Assembly (NCBI GenBank): GCA_965233855.1
Contig: OZ247586.1
Coordinates: forward strand, 310,001 to 374,000
Length of the DNA stretch: 64,000 nt
Direction: 5' to 3'
Source of the DNA: Megaera_A sp965233855
GTDB taxonomy: Bacteria > Pseudomonadota > Alphaproteobacteria > Rickettsiales > Rickettsiaceae
Positions 8,699-18,435 of the stretch are shown piece after piece; within the stretch, counting starts at the first letter, position 1; each line of letters starts with the position of its first letter. The position numbers were made by a program, and so were the translations under genes. The notes below the pieces were generated by a model. The model ran no database searches. It was not told the DNA's origin and saw only the letters and a program-made list of their open reading frames with translations.

Positions 8699-10331
8699 TG
8701 AAAAAACGTATTTCGTAGAGCAAAAAGAAAAAAATAGTAAAATGCATATAAATCTTTAGAATAATACCAGTATATTTAATAAAGATTGGTACAGTCGTAT
8801 TCATTCTAAAAAACACCTAAGTGTAAGTGCATTGTTAGAGTCAATTTCTAACAAATTTGGATTAATTTCAGACAATAGAGCGCCAAACAGTACTCATAAG
8901 ATAAAGGATGTGATGCTATCAGGTCTTGCTTGCATGTATTTTCAATCCCAATCGTTATTAGAATTTCAACGCAAAATGCAGAATCATCACCAAAAAAATA
9001 ACCTCAAAAGCATGTTTAATGTTAATGATCTTCCTACAGACAATGGAATGCGTAATATTATAGATTCTGTAAATCCAGAAGTAGCATTTAGACCAATATT
9101 TAAAGAATTATTTAATAAATTACAAAGAGGCAAACGCCTTGAACAATATCAAACATTACCAGGGAAGTATTTATTGAATGTAGATGGTACGCAATATTTT
9201 AGCTCTAAGGAAATTAGTTGTAAAAAATGCTTAACACGTGGTACTGTCAAAAACTCATATCACTGCCATCAAGCATTACAAGCGGCAATTGTTAAAGACG
9301 GCTTACGTCAGGTCATACCAGTGATGCCAGAAGATATTTGCATACAAGATGGAGCAAAAAAAGAAGATAGTGAAGTAAATGCTTTTTATAGATTTATAGA
9401 TAAGTTTAGAAAGGATCACGATAAGTTAGGCATTATTATCAATGCCGATGGATTATATGCAACAACACCAGTAATTGAGAAGATACATTCCCATAATGCA
9501 AACTACATTTTTCGTGCAAAACCCAAACAACATAAGACATTGATGAATAATCTAACCTCTATAGATAAATCTAAAGTTTATACCACTAGCCGAAGAAATA
9601 ATGAACTTGTCATAGAGTGGGTTAATGATATTGAACTCTTTAGTGGCACCAAACAAAGAACAAATTATATAGCTGCATGGGAGCTAGTTCCTCAGAAAAA
9701 CGGCACAAAAAAAGTGCAGTATTTTGGCAAATGGATAACTGACTTAGAAATCACAAATAAGAATGCAAAAATTATTTTAGATGCTGCAAGAGCACGTTGG
9801 AAAATAGAAAATGAGTGCTTCAATAGTTTAAAAAATCATGGATATAACATTGAACATAATTATGGTCACGGTAAAAACAATTCATGTTATAACTTCTATA
9901 ACTTTACATTATTATCATTTTTGATGCATCAAATTCATCAATTAACTGATAGTTTATTCCAAAAACTCAGATTAAAATATAGCCGTTTAGCTTCATTATG
10001 GCATCAAGTCGGAGCGTTTGTTAATAGACTGTATTTTACCAACTTAGAAGCGTTATGGGAATTTTTGATTGGAGAAATGGATTATGAACCACCACCAACT
10101 TAAGGTGTTGTTTGATTGATTACTAACTGTATTTATCAATAGACTTGCTATTGATAACCGTTGTGGTGCATCATTTTTGTGAAAATGTTATTTTGTGATG
10201 TTTTCTACTAGCAAATCTGGTAATTATCACCATCTTTTTGATAAAAATAAAGCAAATATAATCTGATAATTTGCTACAAAGCCGATAATATTTTTTATAA
10301 CACTGATTTTATTCCATATTTCGAATCGCTG
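8655..10331 (+). mobile_element. 1677-bp IS (ISNCY/ISDol1-like), copy A
   Basis: Bounded by inverted CAGCGATTCGAAATATG ends (17 bp perfect). Inserted inside an IS982-type element. Flanks GTTTTTTTG (left) and GACGAAGAC (right) do not match, so no target duplication is present at this locus. One of two copies in the window (with G) without the premature stop. Confidence 0.92.
8832..10103 (+). CDS. IS transposase (ISNCY/ISDol1-like DDE), full length
   Basis: 423 residues from the TTG at 8832; no ATG is available upstream in frame, and the frame stays open back to a TAG near 8757, so a non-standard start is likely. DDE candidates: Asp in NVDGTQYFS, Asp in NADGLYATTP and Glu in RWKIENECFNSLK; the following HNYGHGKN block is typical of this transposase group. 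A Cys pair (KKCLTRGTVK) follows the first Asp. Codon GAA at 8961-8963 is TAA in copies B, C, D, E and F. It also carries an Arg (GKRLEQ) where the others have His. Family name is from memory of related proteins; the DDE class is secure. Confidence 0.88.
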   Translation: MLESISNKFGLISDNRAPNSTHKIKDVMLSGLACMYFQSQSLLEFQRKMQNHHQKNNLKSMFNVNDLPTDNGMRNIIDSVNPEVAFRPIFKELFNKLQRGKRLEQYQTLPGKYLLNVDGTQYFSSKEISCKKCLTRGTVKNSYHCHQALQAAIVKDGLRQVIPVMPEDICIQDGAKKEDSEVNAFYRFIDKFRKDHDKLGIIINADGLYATTPVIEKIHSHNANYIFRAKPKQHKTLMNNLTSIDKSKVYTTSRRNNELVIEWVNDIELFSGTKQRTNYIAAWELVPQKNGTKKVQYFGKWITDLEITNKNAKIILDAARARWKIENECFNSLKNHGYNIEHNYGHGKNNSCYNFYNFTLLSFLMHQIHQLTDSLFQKLRLKYSRLASLWHQVGAFVNRLYFTNLEALWEFLIGEMDYEPPPT

Positions 10332-10365
10332 GACGAAGACAGTTACATTGAAATTTGTTAATTTA

Positions 10366-13017
10366 TCAGTGAATCTGCTGCCAATTATCGCCAAAATTCA
10401 CTTCAACATCTGTACGAACATCGAGATTAATGGCGGATTCCATGACCGCCTTGATCAACTTCACTGCTCTATCTATTTCTTGCTCAGGAGATTCAAAAAT
10501 TAATTCATCATGGATTTGAAGAATCATTTTTGTTTTCATAGAACGTTTTTTTAGTTCAGAATCTAGATTAATCATAGCAATCTTAACTATATCAGAAGCT
10601 AAACTTTGCATTGGTGCATTAATAGCAGCGCGCTCCCCAAAAGATCTAAGCGCATGATTTTTATCGTTTATCGTTGGAACAAAGCATTTGCGCCCCAATA
10701 AATTTTCTACATAACCATTTTCTTTAGCAAACTCTATTGTGTCGCTCATATATTTTTGGATACCTGGATATTCTTTAAAATATCTTTCTATATAATCAGC
10801 AGCTTCTTTTCGAGATATATTTAGTTGCTTCGCAAGACCAAACGCACTTATTCCATATATAATACCAAAATTAATTGCCTTGGCACTTCTTCGGAGTTCT
10901 GAATCAACATCAGCAATCGGAATTCCAAAGATTTGACTCGCAGTCTGCGTATGAATATCACGATTCTCAGACATTGCTTTTTTAAGAGGCGCAATATTTG
11001 CAACATGACTCAATATACGCAGCTCAATTTGAGAATAATCCGCTGAAATCAATTTACTCCCTTCAGAAGCGATAAAAGCAGCACGAATGCTACTTCCTTC
11101 CTCAGTTCTAGTAGGAATATTTTGTACATTTGGGTGCGCAGAACTAAGTCTTCCAGTGCTGGTCACTGCTTGCAAAAAAGTCGTATGTATTCTACCGGTT
11201 CTAGGGTCAGATTGCTCTGGAAGAGTATCAGTATATGTATTTTTCAGTTTAGTCAAATGACGCCATTCTAAAAGCAAAGACGCTATCTCATGCCCCTCTT
11301 CATGTAGCTTTTCTAAAATATCTGCGCTAGTTGAGTAAGATTTAGTCTTGCCTGTCACTTTTGCAAATGGCAACTGCATCTTGCCAAATAAAATTTCACC
11401 TAACTGCTTAGGAGAGGCAATATTAAATTCTTCTTCAGTTATTGCATAAATTTTCTTCTCAAGTGAATTAATTTTAATAGCAAATTCTCCTGAAATTTTA
11501 CGCAAATACTGACTATCAATCTTTACTCCTTCTTGCTCCATTTCATCTAAAATATAGCAAAGTGGCAAATCTATATCTTGATATAGATGCAATAACTTAT
11601 TCTCTAGGAGTTCGAAGCTTAGCTTCTTATAGCAATCAATCAAATACGCTGCTGCGCTAGTCCCATCTTCTTTTGAACTTTCCACACCAGAACAATATTT
11701 AACTATAGTTTTTAAATCTCTACTTTTCTTACCCGCTCTCAAAACATAATCCATTAACTGCAAATCATCGAATGATCGACAAGAGGTGGAACAAATTTTC
11801 AATAACTCTTTTAAATTAAAAATAATCTTCTTCACTGAACTATCAGAAAATAATGCATGGATTTGATTTACAAAATTAAGGCCAGCAGAATTATCTTGCT
11901 GAAAAGAAAACAAATCTTTAGGCTCTTGATTTTCCATAATATATGGAGTCTTATACAATTTATCTTCAACCCCAAAAATAAAAGCAATATCTTCATCTGT
12001 TTTTTGAATATAAACTGAAACAACCCCAGCTATTTCCGTCTCTTTCAACAATTTATCAAATTCAACATCAGATTTAATCTCAATCTGTTTTATTTGTTTT
12101 TCCTTTTTCTCTGCGACTTCAATTTTAACTTCTTGAATCTTCAAACTAAATAAGTTTTCAATCCTCTTATTGAGAGACTTAAAACCATATTCAGCTAGAA
12201 ATTTTGAAATACTTGTAGGATCAGGAGCTGACCAATTAAATTCGTTTATATCGTGATCCAACTTAATATTTGCATCAAGACCAACTAATTGCCAAGAAAT
12301 TCTAGCGGCATCAGCATAAGTTCTAAGTAGTTCCTGCTGACGTTTACTTTTTACTTGATCAATTGACGCTAATACTGACTCTAAATCTCCAAACTGATTC
12401 ACTAGTTGTGCGGCAGTTTTTGGACCAACTCCGGCAACACCAGGTATATTATCAGAACTGTCACCCATTAATGCTTGAACTTCGCGAACTTTATCCGCGC
12501 CAACACCAAATTTAGCAAAAATATCTTCTTCTTCAATGAATTTTGCTTTTACTGGGTCATACATTTTCACGTGATCGTTAACTAACTGCATTAAATCTTT
12601 ATCAGAAGAAATAACAATTGCGTCGCGCTTTGACTCTGTTGCCATCTTCGCAAGAGTTGCTATGATATCATCCGCTTCAAAACCAGCCCTTGAAATACAT
12701 TCAAAGTTTAATGCCTTTGCAGCTTTCTCAACTAACCTTAATTGCATCACCAAATCATCTGGTGCAGGCGGTCTATTAGCTTTATACTCTTTATAAATAT
12801 CATGACGAAAATTCTTCCCGCTATGGTCGAGAACAATCACAGCATGCTGTGGCTTGAAATCCGCTATTAACTTCACCAACATTGATGTGAAACCATATAT
12901 AGCACCAACAGGATCACCTGCAGGAGATGTTAAAGGTGGTTGAACGTGATACGCCCTAAATATAAAACCAAAACCATCAACTATAATTAGAGGATTTGAA
13001 TTTTTACTACTAGTCAT
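10366..13017 (-). CDS. polA: DNA polymerase I
   Basis: Fills gaps and removes RNA primers in replication and excision repair. 883 residues. Order: 5'-3' nuclease domain (about 1-290, with YKANRPPAPDDL, FEADDIIATLA and MGDSSDNIPG), a 3'-5' exonuclease-like domain (about 310-500) and the polymerase domain with motif A SADYSQIELRILSH, the O-helix RRSAKAINFGIIYGIS and motif C QIHDELIFE. Where proofreading enzymes have the first D-x-E, this protein reads VVSVYIQ, so proofreading is probably lost, as in many PolA proteins. Last gene of yebC-nucleotidyltransferase-polA, 6 bp after the previous stop. Its 3' end lies 34 bp from IS copy A. Confidence 0.97.
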   Translation of the reverse strand: MTSSKNSNPLIIVDGFGFIFRAYHVQPPLTSPAGDPVGAIYGFTSMLVKLIADFKPQHAVIVLDHSGKNFRHDIYKEYKANRPPAPDDLVMQLRLVEKAAKALNFECISRAGFEADDIIATLAKMATESKRDAIVISSDKDLMQLVNDHVKMYDPVKAKFIEEEDIFAKFGVGADKVREVQALMGDSSDNIPGVAGVGPKTAAQLVNQFGDLESVLASIDQVKSKRQQELLRTYADAARISWQLVGLDANIKLDHDINEFNWSAPDPTSISKFLAEYGFKSLNKRIENLFSLKIQEVKIEVAEKKEKQIKQIEIKSDVEFDKLLKETEIAGVVSVYIQKTDEDIAFIFGVEDKLYKTPYIMENQEPKDLFSFQQDNSAGLNFVNQIHALFSDSSVKKIIFNLKELLKICSTSCRSFDDLQLMDYVLRAGKKSRDLKTIVKYCSGVESSKEDGTSAAAYLIDCYKKLSFELLENKLLHLYQDIDLPLCYILDEMEQEGVKIDSQYLRKISGEFAIKINSLEKKIYAITEEEFNIASPKQLGEILFGKMQLPFAKVTGKTKSYSTSADILEKLHEEGHEIASLLLEWRHLTKLKNTYTDTLPEQSDPRTGRIHTTFLQAVTSTGRLSSAHPNVQNIPTRTEEGSSIRAAFIASEGSKLISADYSQIELRILSHVANIAPLKKAMSENRDIHTQTASQIFGIPIADVDSELRRSAKAINFGIIYGISAFGLAKQLNISRKEAADYIERYFKEYPGIQKYMSDTIEFAKENGYVENLLGRKCFVPTINDKNHALRSFGERAAINAPMQSLASDIVKIAMINLDSELKKRSMKTKMILQIHDELIFESPEQEIDRAVKLIKAVMESAINLDVRTDVEVNFGDNWQQIH

Positions 13018-13023
13018 GGGATA

Positions 13024-13755
13024 CTACTTTTTATCAATTATTGAATTTGCCTTTTGCAACTCTTCCATAGTATTTACACCAAGAACTGAATTATGATCAT
13101 CAGAAATATAATAAGAAACTTTTCCTTTATTACGTGCACAAATCTCAATTATTTCAGTTAAATATAATTCTTTTTCAGTATTACCATTACCAAAATCTAA
13201 ACAATCATCTATATATTTATTCAAGACACCAGGTGCAAAAGCCATTATACCAGAATTACATAATGTAATTTTTTTCTCTTCTGGATTTGCAAATTTTGAT
13301 TCAACTATCTTTTCAAAATTACCTTCTTCATCAACAACAATTCTACCATATGCGTTCGGCTTATCATATTCAAAGGCTAATGTTACTATTTTAGAATCAG
13401 TATCACGCATATAATCAAACAAACCTTGAATAGTCTCTACAGTAATTAGCGGATTATCTCCGTAAATCACACCAATTGGCTTCTCGGAATCAAACTTATC
13501 TTTGGCTACAAATACAGCGTGTGCGGTTCCCAACTGCTCTTCTTGCTTCACAAACTCACATCTATCTGCGAACTCCGGCAAAAACTCTGCAATATGATTG
13601 GAATAAACTAAGACTAAATTATCAGAAACTTTACTACAATTATCAACAACATGCTCAAGCATTGGCTTTCCATTAACTTTATGCATAACTTTCGGAAGGT
13701 CAGATTTCATCCGACTTCCCTTACCTGCTGCTAGAATAATTATTTGCTTATCCAT
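13024..13755 (-). CDS. GlmU-type NTP transferase, uridylyltransferase domain only
   Basis: 243 residues forming a complete nucleotidyltransferase domain: LAAGKGSRMKSDLPKVMHK (the GlmU pyrophosphorylase signature), QEEQLGTAHA, VIYGDNPLI (metal-binding Asp), AYGRIVVDE, CNSGIMAF, EKELYLTEII and HNSVLGVNT (Asn of the second metal site). In classical GlmU these features belong to the N-terminal domain that makes UDP-GlcNAc, followed by a left-handed beta-helix acetyltransferase of ~220 residues, which is absent here: the frame stops at SIIDKK. So it could make UDP-GlcNAc from GlcNAc-1-P, but the acetylation must come from elsewhere. Lies between yebC and polA with 4-6 bp gaps. Confidence 0.85.
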   Translation of the reverse strand: MDKQIIILAAGKGSRMKSDLPKVMHKVNGKPMLEHVVDNCSKVSDNLVLVYSNHIAEFLPEFADRCEFVKQEEQLGTAHAVFVAKDKFDSEKPIGVIYGDNPLITVETIQGLFDYMRDTDSKIVTLAFEYDKPNAYGRIVVDEEGNFEKIVESKFANPEEKKITLCNSGIMAFAPGVLNKYIDDCLDFGNGNTEKELYLTEIIEICARNKGKVSYYISDDHNSVLGVNTMEELQKANSIIDKK

Positions 13756-13759
13756 TCAC

Positions 13760-14512
13760 TTAATCTGATAGTTTTTCAAATAATTCTTCTGACATTTCAT
13801 AATTGCCAAAGACTTTTTGAACATCATCACTTTCTTCAAGAGCATCAATCAACTTTAAAAGCTTTGTCGCCCTCTCTTCATCAGTAATCATAATAGTATT
13901 TTGCGGCTTCCATTCAATTTCTGACTCTAGAGGTGCTCCATACTTATTATTCATATAATCTAAACACTCAGAAAACGCTTCAATATCAGTATAAATAGTA
14001 TGATCTGTATCAGTTGACTCTACATCATTTGCTCCAGATTCAATCGCACTCTCCATTATATCATCTGCAGTAGCAATCTCAGCAGGATAATCGATTCGAC
14101 CTAGCCTATCAAACATAAAACTTACACTACCAGATTCACCTAAGTTCCCACCATGCTTAGTAAAAGCACTTCTAACTTCTGCAACAGTTCGATTCTTATT
14201 ATCTGTCAAAGTTTCAACAATTATAGCTATACCTCCAGGAACAAAACCTTCATATCGGATTTCTGTATAATTATCTGTATCAGATGGATCTGAAGCTTGT
14301 TGAAGAGCTCTATCTATTCTATCTTTAGGGAGATTTTGACTTCTTGCAGCCGTGATTGCACTCCTAAGACGAGGATTATTATTAGTATCCGCCCCTCCAA
14401 TCTTTGCTGCAGTTATGATTTCTCTAACCAATTTTGTAAAAACCTTAGCTCTTTTCTTATCTTGAGCACCCTTTCTGTGCTGTATATTTTTAAATTTGGA
14501 ATGTCCCGCCAT
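13760..14512 (-). CDS. yebC: YebC/PmpR family protein (TACO1-like)
   Basis: 250 residues, family length. N-terminus MAGHSKFKNIQHRKGAQDKK is the signature of the family; SGSVSFMFDRLG and IEWKPQNTI are further conserved blocks. Family members act as transcriptional regulators or, per recent work, as ribosome-associated factors that help translate proline-rich stretches; which applies here cannot be read from sequence. First gene of the yebC-nucleotidyltransferase-polA operon. Cytosolic. Confidence 0.95.
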   Translation of the reverse strand: MAGHSKFKNIQHRKGAQDKKRAKVFTKLVREIITAAKIGGADTNNNPRLRSAITAARSQNLPKDRIDRALQQASDPSDTDNYTEIRYEGFVPGGIAIIVETLTDNKNRTVAEVRSAFTKHGGNLGESGSVSFMFDRLGRIDYPAEIATADDIMESAIESGANDVESTDTDHTIYTDIEAFSECLDYMNNKYGAPLESEIEWKPQNTIMITDEERATKLLKLIDALEESDDVQKVFGNYEMSEELFEKLSD

Positions 14513-14609
14513 TGCAATAAAACTTATATATTATTTAAAAAACTTTATTCTAATGCATAACAAGCAGAAGGCAAGGAATAATAACCTTGTAAGTAGTTGT
14601 TATAAAATT

Positions 14610-14627
14610 TTCACAGTGTTCACAGTG
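14610..14627. repeat. Tandem 9-bp repeat TTCACAGTG x2
   Basis: Two perfect head-to-tail copies of TTCACAGTG lie in the divergent region between yebC and the 581-residue gene. Possible operator, or chance. The rest of 14513-14747 is AT-rich with no gene seen. Confidence 0.4.
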
Positions 14628-14747
14628 ATATATAAAAAAAACAACCAATAAATTAGTCATAATTTAATAAAACTAGTATCATTATAATTTCTGTAATATA
14701 ATGTTTTAACTAATTGTTAAATGTGAATCGTTAAGGGAGCTTTAAAA

Positions 14748-16493
14748 GTGTCTGATTATAATGATATTATTCTTGAACTAAAAGATTTTGCTCATAGCTT
14801 AAATATGAGCTATATAAATTCTTTTGCGCAAGAAGAAGAAAATAAACGCGAAACGCAGTTTGCCAATAATATTGTTCAATCACTACATCACAATAAACAT
14901 TTATTCTCATTTTTAAGCAAACTATACCGTAAAGATGTTGCCGACTGTCTACGAACACATGGTGACAAATACATCAGGGGTTTTGAAAGTGTCAAAAAAT
15001 CTGAAAGCGAAATTGCAGACTTTAGAAGTAAAATTGTTGATATTTTAGACTCATTAAATGAAGAACCTAAAGAACAGGATCTAGAAAACCAAGAGCTCAA
15101 CCTAATTGGTGAAAGACTATATAAAATCCTAAAAAATGCACAATTACTCTTCGCTGAACAATCACATAATACTCAAGCAAAAGATTCAATGCAGGCTCTT
15201 TCCATTGCATTTGATTGTCATACACTTGACTTTGATGAACAAAATGCTTTATCAGATAAATTATTACAAATAAAAGAATTATGGGAAATTAACAGTTCTG
15301 AAGCTGCAGATGCGCAGAGTATAAAGTACAAATTCCATTATGATCCAATGAGTAGAATTAAACTACAAGAAATTGACGACAAAAATAGTGCATTTGAAAA
15401 AATAGTCGTTTTATTAACAGGAAAATCATCAACTTTAGATGCGATTTCAGATGAGCAGTTAATTCATTTATATGATAGATTAAAAAACTTGGAATGGACT
15501 GCTCCATCGATACCTTTATTGCTTAATAGAATTCACGATGAAGCACAATTCCGATATAGCTATAATAGATTAAGCGATTCCGGATATGATCTACTTAATA
15601 GATTCCAGAGTTTTGATGCCTTAATGCACCAAGTAGACAATTTGGAATTTTCAATAGTTGAGTCTTATTTAATTAATAACACTAATTTTATCAATGATAG
15701 CTTAAATATATTAAATAAACACCTAGACAACATCCGTGGTCTTGGACTTACCAAAGACAAAAATTTAGGTGCAATATTTAAACGAGTTGAAGCAAAAATT
15801 CATCATCTATCTGGCTCCGAACAAGAATCATGCAAATCAGCTCTTACTTCATTGCGAAGCAAATTAGGCAATCCACTTGAAGCGAATATCCAAAAAAGAT
15901 ATATGGAGCTAGATAAGTTTGCAAAATTAACATTACAAAATCGATATAATGACCTATTTGAAAAACTTGATTTAATAATAGAAGAAAAAGATGGTCATAT
16001 TGATTACATTCAAGAATTATTCGTCAAAAAACTTACAAAAGATTTCTATTTACCAAATTTATCGAACTCAATAGATAAGCTTCGTAAGATGACAGAATAT
16101 AGACTAGAAGTATCGCGACTTCTTTCACAATTACATCTTGCTGATATTTTTCTAGGAGAAGGTCTTCTAAACAAAATACCATCTTTAGACTTTAAGCATG
16201 TGTCTCTTGACCCAGAAATAAAAACTGCCAATGACTATGTTGATAAACTCATTTCTGAAATTGTTACTAAGTGCAGTTCTTTTCAACTTGAAGTTTTGTA
16301 TAAGCCGCTTCTTAGCAATGATATTCATACAGAAGTTCAAGTTCATTTGAAAGAAGAGATTATCCATCAAATACACCAAAGAACCTCCGTTGGAAAAATG
16401 GTATTTTCAATCGTACGTGGTAAGAAGAAAGAATATGACCAACTCAAAAATATAGTAAAAAAAAATCAGTCAACAAAGAAAGAAAAAGTATAA
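14748..16493 (+). CDS. Unrecognised 581-residue alpha-helical protein
   Basis: Not recognised. GTG start (MSDYNDIILELKDF) supported by AGGGAG about 10 bp upstream. No signal peptide and no membrane segment; the sequence is almost all helix-forming, rich in Leu, Lys, Asp, Glu and Asn, with long heptad-like stretches (for example around residues 300-420, LNILNKHLDNIRGLGL and LDKFAKLTLQNRYNDLFEKL) and a very basic end (KKNQSTKKEKV). It stands alone, divergent from yebC, and ends 34 bp before IS copy B. Base composition is like its neighbours. It could be a lineage-specific cytoplasmic or secreted effector-like protein, but nothing in the sequence decides this. Confidence 0.8.
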   Translation: MSDYNDIILELKDFAHSLNMSYINSFAQEEENKRETQFANNIVQSLHHNKHLFSFLSKLYRKDVADCLRTHGDKYIRGFESVKKSESEIADFRSKIVDILDSLNEEPKEQDLENQELNLIGERLYKILKNAQLLFAEQSHNTQAKDSMQALSIAFDCHTLDFDEQNALSDKLLQIKELWEINSSEAADAQSIKYKFHYDPMSRIKLQEIDDKNSAFEKIVVLLTGKSSTLDAISDEQLIHLYDRLKNLEWTAPSIPLLLNRIHDEAQFRYSYNRLSDSGYDLLNRFQSFDALMHQVDNLEFSIVESYLINNTNFINDSLNILNKHLDNIRGLGLTKDKNLGAIFKRVEAKIHHLSGSEQESCKSALTSLRSKLGNPLEANIQKRYMELDKFAKLTLQNRYNDLFEKLDLIIEEKDGHIDYIQELFVKKLTKDFYLPNLSNSIDKLRKMTEYRLEVSRLLSQLHLADIFLGEGLLNKIPSLDFKHVSLDPEIKTANDYVDKLISEIVTKCSSFQLEVLYKPLLSNDIHTEVQVHLKEEIIHQIHQRTSVGKMVFSIVRGKKKEYDQLKNIVKKNQSTKKEKV

Positions 16494-16527
16494 ATTAAAA
16501 GATCCTATTGCAAATAACAATACAGCC

Positions 16528-18204
16528 CAGCGATTCGAAATATGGAATAAAATCAGTGTTATAAAAAATATTATCGGCTTTGTAGCAAATTATCAGATTA
16601 TATTTGCTTTATTTTTATCAAAAAGATGGTGATAATTACCAGATTTGCTAGTAGAAAACATCACAAAATAACATTTTCACAAAAATGATACACCACAACG
16701 GTTATCAATAGCAAGTCTATTGATAAATACAGCTAGTAATCAATCAAACAACACCTTAAGTTGGTGGTGGTTCATAATCCATTTCTCCAATCAAAAATTC
16801 CCATAACGCTTCTAAGTTGGTAAAATACAGTCTATTAACAAACGCTCCGACTTGATGCCATAATGAAGCTAAACGGCTATATTTTAATCTGAGTTTTTGG
16901 AATAAACTATCGGTTAATTGATGAATTTGATGCATCAAAAATGATAATAATGTAAAGTTATAGAAGTTATAACATGAATTGTTTTTACCGTGACCATAAT
17001 TATGTTCAATGTTATATCCATGATTTTTTAAACTATTGAAGCACTCATTTTCTATTTTCCAACGTGCTCTTGCAGCATCTAAAATAATTTTTGCATTCTT
17101 ATTTGTGATTTCTAAGTCAGTTATCCATTTGCCAAAATACTGCACTTTTTTTGTGCCGTTTTTCTGAGGAACTAGCTCCCATGCAGCTATATAATTTGTT
17201 CTTTGTTTGGTGCCACTAAAGAGTTCAATATCATTAACCCACTCTATGACAAGTTCATTATTTCTTCGGCTAGTGGTATAAACTTTAGATTTATCTATAG
17301 AGGTTAGATTATTCATCAATGTCTTATGTTGTTTGGGTTTTGCACGAAAAATGTAGTTTGCATTATGGGAATGTATCTTCTCAATTACTGGTGTTGTTGC
17401 ATATAATCCATCGGCATTGATAATAATGCCTAACTTATCGTGATCCTTTCTAAACTTATCTATAAATCTATAAAAAGCATTTACTTCACTATCTTCTTTT
17501 TTTGCTCCATCTTGTATGCAAATATCTTCTGGCATCACTGGTATGACCTGACGTAAGCCGTCTTTAACAATTGCCGCTTGTAATGCTTGATGGCAGTGAT
17601 ATGAGTTTTTGACAGTACCACGTGTTAAGCATTTTTTACAACTAATTTCCTTAGAGCTAAAATATTGCGTACCATCTACATTCAATAAATACTTCCCTGG
17701 TAATGTTTGATATTGTTCAAGGTGTTTGCCTCTTTGTAATTTATTAAATAATTCTTTAAATATTGGTCTAAATGCTACTTCTGGATTTACAGAATCTATA
17801 ATATTACGCATTCCATTGTCTGTAGGAAGATCATTAACATTAAACATGCTTTTGAGGTTATTTTTTTGGTGATGATTCTGCATTTTGCGTTGAAATTATA
17901 ATAACGATTGGGATTGAAAATACATGCAAGCAAGACCTGATAGCATCACATCCTTTATCTTATGAGTACTGTTTGGCGCTCTATTGTCTGAAATTAATCC
18001 AAATTTGTTAGAAATTGACTCTAACAATGCACTTACACTTAGGTGTTTTTTAGAATGAATACGACTGTACCAATCTTTATTAAATATACTGGTATTATTC
18101 TAAAGATTTATATGCATTTTACTATTTTTTTCTTTTTGCTCTACGAAATACGTTTTTTCAATGCGTTATGATGCAACGGTTCTAGCTCATATTTCGAATC
18201 GCTG
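16528..18204 (-). mobile_element. 1677-bp IS, copy B
   Basis: Full length, reading leftward, same 17-bp ends. Left flank AATACAGCC, right flank GTATTTCAC. The right flank is the reverse complement of GTGAAATAC that follows copy C, so B and C carry the two halves of one target duplication (see findings). Confidence 0.92.
16756..17883 (-). CDS. IS transposase, copy B, split by premature TAA
   Basis: The family frame (16756-18027) is interrupted by TAA at 17896-17898 where copies A and G have GAA. Downstream of the stop an ATG at 17883 opens a 375-residue product that keeps all DDE candidates (DGTQYFS, NADGLY, KIENECF) but lacks the N-terminal ~48 residues, which probably help bind the IS ends. 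Reinitiation is possible, since stop and ATG are only 12 bases apart. Confidence 0.85.
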   Translation of the reverse strand: MQNHHQKNNLKSMFNVNDLPTDNGMRNIIDSVNPEVAFRPIFKELFNKLQRGKHLEQYQTLPGKYLLNVDGTQYFSSKEISCKKCLTRGTVKNSYHCHQALQAAIVKDGLRQVIPVMPEDICIQDGAKKEDSEVNAFYRFIDKFRKDHDKLGIIINADGLYATTPVIEKIHSHNANYIFRAKPKQHKTLMNNLTSIDKSKVYTTSRRNNELVIEWVNDIELFSGTKQRTNYIAAWELVPQKNGTKKVQYFGKWITDLEITNKNAKIILDAARARWKIENECFNSLKNHGYNIEHNYGHGKNNSCYNFYNFTLLSFLMHQIHQLTDSLFQKLRLKYSRLASLWHQVGAFVNRLYFTNLEALWEFLIGEMDYEPPPT

Positions 18205-18271
18205 GTATTTCACAGGGATTATAGATTTAATGTTGCTATGTCATATTAAAGAATAAATGGAAGCTAATGTT

Positions 18272-18347
18272 TGGTGGAGCCAGGCGGGATCGAACCGCCG
18301 ACCTTTTGAATGCCATCCAAACGCTCTACCAACTGAGCTATGACCCC
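18272..18347 (-). tRNA. tRNA-Ala (anticodon GGC)
   Basis: 76 nt including the encoded CCA. Acceptor GGGGTCA pairs with TGGCTCC; D-arm GCTC/GAGC; anticodon stem TTTGG/TCAAA with loop ATGGCAT giving anticodon GGC; T-arm GGCGG-TTCGATC-CCGCC. It lies inside the segment that appears to have been inverted between IS copies B and C. Confidence 0.95.
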
Positions 18348-18435
18348 AAACTGACTTGCCAGTATATTAAAATTAAGTTTTTTTGCAAGTGCATTTATGT
18401 TATGTTGTTTCGCATTTGGATTAATAATTTTTGTG

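Noticed and set aside
13476..13676. 66-codon plus-strand ORF inside the GlmU-type gene.
   Set aside because: Shadow of a well-supported gene on the other strand.
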